Source: Endomicrobium sp. (lineage in GTDB: Bacteria; Elusimicrobiota; Endomicrobiia; Endomicrobiales; Endomicrobiaceae). Taken from it: a DNA stretch of 10,748 nucleotides. The stretch lies in NCBI GenBank assembly GCA_031260765.1, contig JAISKX010000252.1, positions 1 through 10,748 of the forward strand. Reading direction: 5' to 3'. The notes beneath the pieces were generated by a model. It was given only the letters and a program-made list of their open reading frames with translations. It ran no database searches and was not told the DNA's origin. Below are positions 7,749 to 10,748 of the stretch, piece after piece (positions within the stretch are counted from its first letter, which is position 1; each line of letters begins with the position of its first letter). Made by a program: the position numbers and the translations under genes.

Positions 7749-7810
7749 GCCCCCCTTGCGGGGGAAGTCCGCCTGAAAGGCGGCAAGGGGGGTGGGCGAA
7801 GCCGCCCTTG
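7749..7810. repeat. G+C-rich composite hairpin element between ptsI and lepA (REP/MITE-like candidate)
   Basis: About 62 bp at roughly 74% G+C in an otherwise AT-rich window. CCCCCCTTG (7750-7758) pairs perfectly with CAAGGGGGG (7784-7792). Inside it CCGCCT (7769-7774) pairs with AGGCGG (7778-7783) across a GAA loop. A further hairpin is GGGCG (7794-7798), loop AAGC, CGCCC (7803-7807). Alternative pairings exist: CCCCC (7751-7755) with GGGGG (7760-7764), and CCCTTG (7805-7810) with CAAGGG (7784-7789). The sharp composition and nested symmetry suggest a dispersed intergenic palindrome, but only one copy is in view. It lacks the T-run expected of an intrinsic terminator. It may still slow transcription or protect the 3' end of the PTS message. 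Confidence 0.65.
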
Positions 7811-7819
7811 TCCTTAACT

Positions 7820-7826
7820 AAGAGGA
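7820..7826 (+). promoter_or_regulatory. Ribosome binding site of lepA
   Basis: AAGAGGA lies just upstream of the ATG at 7830, with a short 3-nt spacer after the last A. It begins about 10 bases after the last hairpin of the G+C-rich element, so that structure could influence ribosome access. No clear -35/-10 pair is seen between ptsI and lepA. Confidence 0.65.
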
Positions 7827-7829
7827 AAA

Positions 7830-9617
7830 ATGTCCAATATAAGAAATTTTTGCATCATAGCCCACATAGACCACGGCAAAAGCACTTTGGCTGACAGATT
7901 GCTTGAATATTGCGGAACAATCTCTAAAAGAGAGATGAAAGAACAAATTCTTGACGCTATGGAATTGGAAAGAGAAAGAGGCATAACAATCAAAGCCAAA
8001 GCCGTCAGAATGAATTATAAAGCCGCCGACGGGCAAGAATATATTTTAAATCTCATAGACACTCCCGGTCATGTGGATTTTACCTATGAAGTTTCAAGGG
8101 CTCTTGCCGCTTGCGAAGGCGCTCTTTTGGTGATAGACGCTACGCAAGGCGTAGAGGCGCAAACTCTCGCCAATACCATGCTTGCTAAAAATGCAAATCT
8201 TAAAATCATCCCCATAATAAATAAAATAGACCTCCCGACAGCCGATGTTGACGGCGCTTATGAACAGATGAAAGAAGGGCTTGAAGTTGACGCCGTTCCC
8301 ATACTTGCAAGCGCAAAAGAAGGCATAGGCATAAATGAAATAATAGACAGCATTGTTGAAAATATTCCGAGCGCAAAAATAGATACTGACTCTCCGCTAT
8401 CCGCTTTGATTTTTGATTCTTTTTACGATTCATACCGCGGCGTAGTGGTTATAGTCAGAGTTTTTGAAGGGAAAATCAAAAAAGGAATGAAAATAAAACT
8501 CATAGCAAGCGCCGCCGAATACGAAGTGATTGAAACGGGATATATGAAATTAAAAACCATAGAAGCCGATGTTTTATCGTCGGGGGAAGTGGGATATGTG
8601 GTTGCAGGCATAAAAGATATCAGAGATATAAAAATCGGAGACACAATTACAGAGAGCGCCCGCCCTACTCAGAGACCTCATTTAGGCTATAAAGAAATTC
8701 ATCCTTTTGTTTTTGCAGGACTTTATCCTTTTGCGGCGTCAGATTACGACAGTTTAAAAAGCGCATTAGAGAAATTGCGGCTTTCGGATTCCTCTCTTGC
8801 TTATTTTCCAGAAACTTCCGTAGCATTAGGTTTTGGTTTTAGATGCGGTTTTCTCGGCTCATTACATCTTGAAATAGTAAAAGAGAGATTGGAGAGAGAG
8901 TTTAATCTAAACCTTTTAGTCACTTCTCCCAATGTGGTATATAAAGTCAAATCAAAAAATCAGTTTTCCATAATAGACAATCCCGCCAAATTTCCAAATT
9001 ATGCAGACATTGAAGAAATCTGGGAACCTTTTGTAGAAGCCTCAATAATATGTCCGTCGGATTATATGGGCGCTCTTCTTGAACTATGTCAAAAGAGGAG
9101 AGGCAGACAGATTTTGATGAAATATCTAAATGCGAAAATAGTAATTTTAAAATATCAATTTCCTCTTGCCGAAATCATAGTGGGTTTTTACGATGCTTTA
9201 AAATCCGTTTCAAAAGGGTATGCCTCTTTTGATTATGTCCACATAGAGCCTCAAATCGGCGACCTTGTCCGTCTTGAGATAATGTTAAATGGAGAAGTAG
9301 TAGACGCTTTTTCAATCATAATACATAGAGACAAAGCGCAAAACGCGGGACATTATCTAACAGAAAAGTTAAGAAGCATCATTCCGCGCCACATGTTTGA
9401 AATCCCCATACAAGCCAAAGTCAATAATAAAATCATAGCGCGCGAAACCATATCGGCAATGCGCAAAGATGTTCTTGCCAAATGTTATGGCGGCGATATA
9501 ACAAGAAAGCGCAAACTTCTTGAAAAACAAAAAGAAGGCAAACGCAAAATGCGCCAATTCGGCAGAGTAGAAATCCCCCCCGAAGCCTTCGTAGCAATGC
9601 TAAAAATCGAAGAATAA
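7830..9617 (+). CDS. lepA: Elongation factor 4 (LepA), ribosome-associated translational GTPase
   Basis: A complete 595-residue LepA (E. coli 599). GTPase motifs are AHIDHGKST at 11-19 (G1), the RGIT switch I at 50-53 (G2), DTPGH at 77-81 with catalytic His81 (G3), NKID at 131-134 (G4) and SAK near 163-165 (G5). The LepA-specific parts follow: EF-G-like domains II, III and V, with GFGFRCGFLGSLHLEI typical of domain III, and the LepA C-terminal domain with GGDITRKRKLLEKQKEGK near the end. EF4 binds the ribosome and acts on stalled or back-translocated complexes; it is nearly universal in bacteria and not linked to sugar uptake. Its place behind the PTS operon is probably plain gene order. No antisense or internal gene was accepted within it. 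Confidence 0.98.
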   Translation: MSNIRNFCIIAHIDHGKSTLADRLLEYCGTISKREMKEQILDAMELERERGITIKAKAVRMNYKAADGQEYILNLIDTPGHVDFTYEVSRALAACEGALLVIDATQGVEAQTLANTMLAKNANLKIIPIINKIDLPTADVDGAYEQMKEGLEVDAVPILASAKEGIGINEIIDSIVENIPSAKIDTDSPLSALIFDSFYDSYRGVVVIVRVFEGKIKKGMKIKLIASAAEYEVIETGYMKLKTIEADVLSSGEVGYVVAGIKDIRDIKIGDTITESARPTQRPHLGYKEIHPFVFAGLYPFAASDYDSLKSALEKLRLSDSSLAYFPETSVALGFGFRCGFLGSLHLEIVKERLEREFNLNLLVTSPNVVYKVKSKNQFSIIDNPAKFPNYADIEEIWEPFVEASIICPSDYMGALLELCQKRRGRQILMKYLNAKIVILKYQFPLAEIIVGFYDALKSVSKGYASFDYVHIEPQIGDLVRLEIMLNGEVVDAFSIIIHRDKAQNAGHYLTEKLRSIIPRHMFEIPIQAKVNNKIIARETISAMRKDVLAKCYGGDITRKRKLLEKQKEGKRKMRQFGRVEIPPEAFVAMLKIEE

Positions 9618-9636
9618 AATTCATTCAAAAATCAAT

Positions 9637-9664
9637 TTGTTTCCGAGGGCGATTTTGATATAAT
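9637..9664 (+). promoter_or_regulatory. Sigma-70-type extended -10 promoter for the downstream ORF/Pmp unit
   Basis: A perfect -10 TATAAT (9659-9664) is preceded by TGA at 9656-9658, giving the extended -10 TGn-TATAAT. A weak -35 TTGTTT (9637-9642, three of six consensus bases) sits 16 bp upstream. Initiation is expected near 9671, leaving a leader of about 27 nt before the ATG at 9698. It begins 20 bp after the lepA stop and is the clearest promoter in the window. Confidence 0.7.
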
Positions 9665-9697
9665 CCGCTCATTCCAAAATTCAAAATAGAAGGCAAT

Positions 9698-9865
9698 ATG
9701 GCTACAAGTTCAATAGAGAGTGAGTTTGTAATAAAAGATGCAATAGCGGCAAAAAGATTGATAGCGGCTATGGAATATGCAGATAAACATCCATCAAAAA
9801 TTAAACCTTATACTACAAATATAGCCATAATATGCATAAATTTTATAAATAGGAAGATGATATAA
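9698..9865 (+). CDS. Unrecognised 55-codon ORF, possible remnant gene or leader peptide
   Basis: The ORF runs from ATG at 9698 to TAA at 9863-9865 and encodes 55 residues. AGAAGG (9688-9693) is a plausible ribosome binding site 4 nt before the ATG, and the promoter at 9637-9664 would transcribe it. The first half is helical and charged, with IESEFVIKDAIAAKRLIAAMEY over residues 6-27. The second half changes to an Ile-rich stretch (NIAIICINFIN, 41-51) with no clear domain. The N-terminus loosely resembles small antitoxin-like or accessory proteins with an EFVI-KD start, and the change of character midway would fit a broken or rearranged gene; both remain impressions. Its stop is immediately followed by the ATG of the Pmp-like gene with no bases between, so it may serve translational coupling. 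No function is assigned. Confidence 0.5.
   Translation: MATSSIESEFVIKDAIAAKRLIAAMEYADKHPSKIKPYTTNIAIICINFINRKMI
9851..9856 (+). promoter_or_regulatory. Ribosome binding site fixing the Pmp-like gene start at 9866
   Basis: AGGAAG lies 9 nt before the ATG at 9866, inside the end of the small ORF. The next in-frame Met (9896) has no such site, which supports 9866 as the start. Confidence 0.6.
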
Positions 9866-10748
9866 ATGTTTCTTATCAATGTCATTCTTAATCAAATGAA
9901 AAAACTCCTATACATCAAAATAGCTTCAAAAATCAATGCAAAAATGCTTTTGATAGCGTTTATATTGGCATTTGGCGGCGTTCAATTATTTGCCGCCAGA
10001 TATGCAGAAGTATTAAGCAATCCAAGTTACACTTTCTCATCTAATGGAACATTTAGCGGCTATTATGCGGCATCTGCTGATGGCGGTTTTATACGGGCTG
10101 ATAATTCTACTGTATATATTAATCCGACGAATGTAACTTTTTCTAATAATTCAGCGCATAATGGCGGGGTATTTTATTTTACGAATTCCAAAGGGTTTTT
10201 TAGTGGGAACAGTATTTCTTTTTTAAACAACTCAGCTACTTTGGGAGGCGGTGTGGGCGCTCCATCTGGCGGCGCTATATTTGCTACTGTAAATTCTTCT
10301 GTTGTATTTAATACAAACAATATTGTTTTTCGGGGAAATGTTGCAACTCAAGATGGTCCTGCTGTGTTTTCAAGGGATAATGCCTATGTTGGGTTTGGAA
10401 CGCCTAATGGAACAGTTCTTATGGATAGTCATAATGGAGGCTTTGGCGGCGCTATATATACTTGGACTGCTACTATAGACTTTTATGGGGCAGGATTGGT
10501 TGTCACTATATCTAATAACAGAGCAATCAATGAAGCCGGGGCGATATTTGCTACAAGAGGAGGCGGGGGAATTAAATTTAGAAATGGCACGGTAAATTTG
10601 AATAATAATTATGCAGGCGGAAGCGGCGATACCAACGGCGGCGGGGCAATGTCTATATATGATGAGATTGGCGCTACCGCTACTTTATTTGAAAATGAAA
10701 TAGTAAATTTCACCAGCAATTCTGCGCTTAATTTCGGCGGAGTGATAT
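9866..10748 (+). CDS. Polymorphic outer-membrane (Pmp)-repeat surface/autotransporter-like protein, N-terminal part
   Basis: The frame is open from ATG 9866 to the window end: 294 residues with the 3' end missing. A basic N-terminus (about 1-26) leads into a hydrophobic core MLLIAFILAFGG and VQLFA (27-43), a Sec signal peptide with likely cleavage near Ala43/44. The mature part is Asn/Gly/Ser/Thr-rich with irregular Pmp repeats: FSNNSAHNGGVFY (92-104), FLNNSATLGGG (119-129) with SGGAIFA (134-140), FRGNVATQDG (155-164), GFGGAIY (192-198), ISNNRAINEAGAIFA (215-229), LNNNYAGG (245-252) with NGGGAMS (257-263), and FTSNSALNFGGVI (282-294). Such FxxN/GGA(I,L,V) repeats form a beta-helix passenger in chlamydial Pmps. 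They also occur in other Gram-negative bacteria, where they are exported as adhesins. Whether a C-terminal autotransporter barrel follows lies outside the window. It shares the promoter of the preceding small ORF. Confidence 0.85.
   Translation, partial: MFLINVILNQMKKLLYIKIASKINAKMLLIAFILAFGGVQLFAARYAEVLSNPSYTFSSNGTFSGYYAASADGGFIRADNSTVYINPTNVTFSNNSAHNGGVFYFTNSKGFFSGNSISFLNNSATLGGGVGAPSGGAIFATVNSSVVFNTNNIVFRGNVATQDGPAVFSRDNAYVGFGTPNGTVLMDSHNGGFGGAIYTWTATIDFYGAGLVVTISNNRAINEAGAIFATRGGGGIKFRNGTVNLNNNYAGGSGDTNGGGAMSIYDEIGATATLFENEIVNFTSNSALNFGGVI

Noticed and set aside
7784..7816. Intrinsic terminator for the PTS operon
   Set aside because: Stems are present but the following bases (TTGTCCTTAA) are not a T-run, so termination is not supported.
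9896..9898. Alternative Met start of the Pmp-like gene
   Set aside because: It has no Shine-Dalgarno, whereas AGGAAG precedes the ATG at 9866; it remains possible only as a shorter signal-peptide form.
9866..10748. Simple tandem DNA repeat or CRISPR-like array in the Gly/Asn-rich region
   Set aside because: The periodicity is at protein level with irregular spacing; no identical DNA units or spacers are present.

Overview
The window reads as chromosomal DNA from an AT-rich, probably Gram-negative anaerobic bacterium. Ile is very often ATA, ribosome binding sites are AGGA/GAGG type, and genes are tightly packed. A complete mannose-family PTS, the RapZ/YvcK pair, and a Chlamydia-style polymorphic outer-membrane (Pmp) repeat protein together recall Elusimicrobiota/Endomicrobia from gut habitats. 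That placement is inference; no marker here settles it.

Bases 1-7744 form one co-directional + strand run with gaps of at most about 33 bp and several ATGA or near-abutting junctions. The order is: 3' end of rapZ, yvcK/glmR, PTS EIIA(Man), EIIB(Man), a GH57 alpha-glucanotransferase/amylase-type enzyme, EIIC(Man), EIID(Man), HPr, EI. This is a full phosphorelay (PEP to EI to HPr to IIA to IIB to IIC/IID) with two regulators of amino-sugar and central carbon flux at its head. A cytoplasmic alpha-glucan enzyme sits between the IIB and IIC genes. The natural reading is a carbohydrate uptake and storage operon; hprK probably lies just upstream, outside the window.

Bases 7745-7829 separate ptsI from lepA. 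They hold a compact element of about 62 bp, roughly 74% G+C, made of nested and alternative hairpins. It contrasts strongly with its AT-rich surroundings and looks like a dispersed palindromic repeat. Bases 7830-9617 are lepA (elongation factor 4), complete.

After lepA a good extended -10 promoter (9637-9664) opens a new transcription unit. It holds a 55-codon unrecognised ORF (9698-9865) directly abutting a large gene that starts at 9866 and runs off the window. The gene encodes a signal peptide followed by FxxN/GGA(I/V) repeats, so it is an exported Pmp/autotransporter-like surface protein. No tRNA, rRNA, CRISPR array, insertion sequence or convincing intrinsic terminator was seen.
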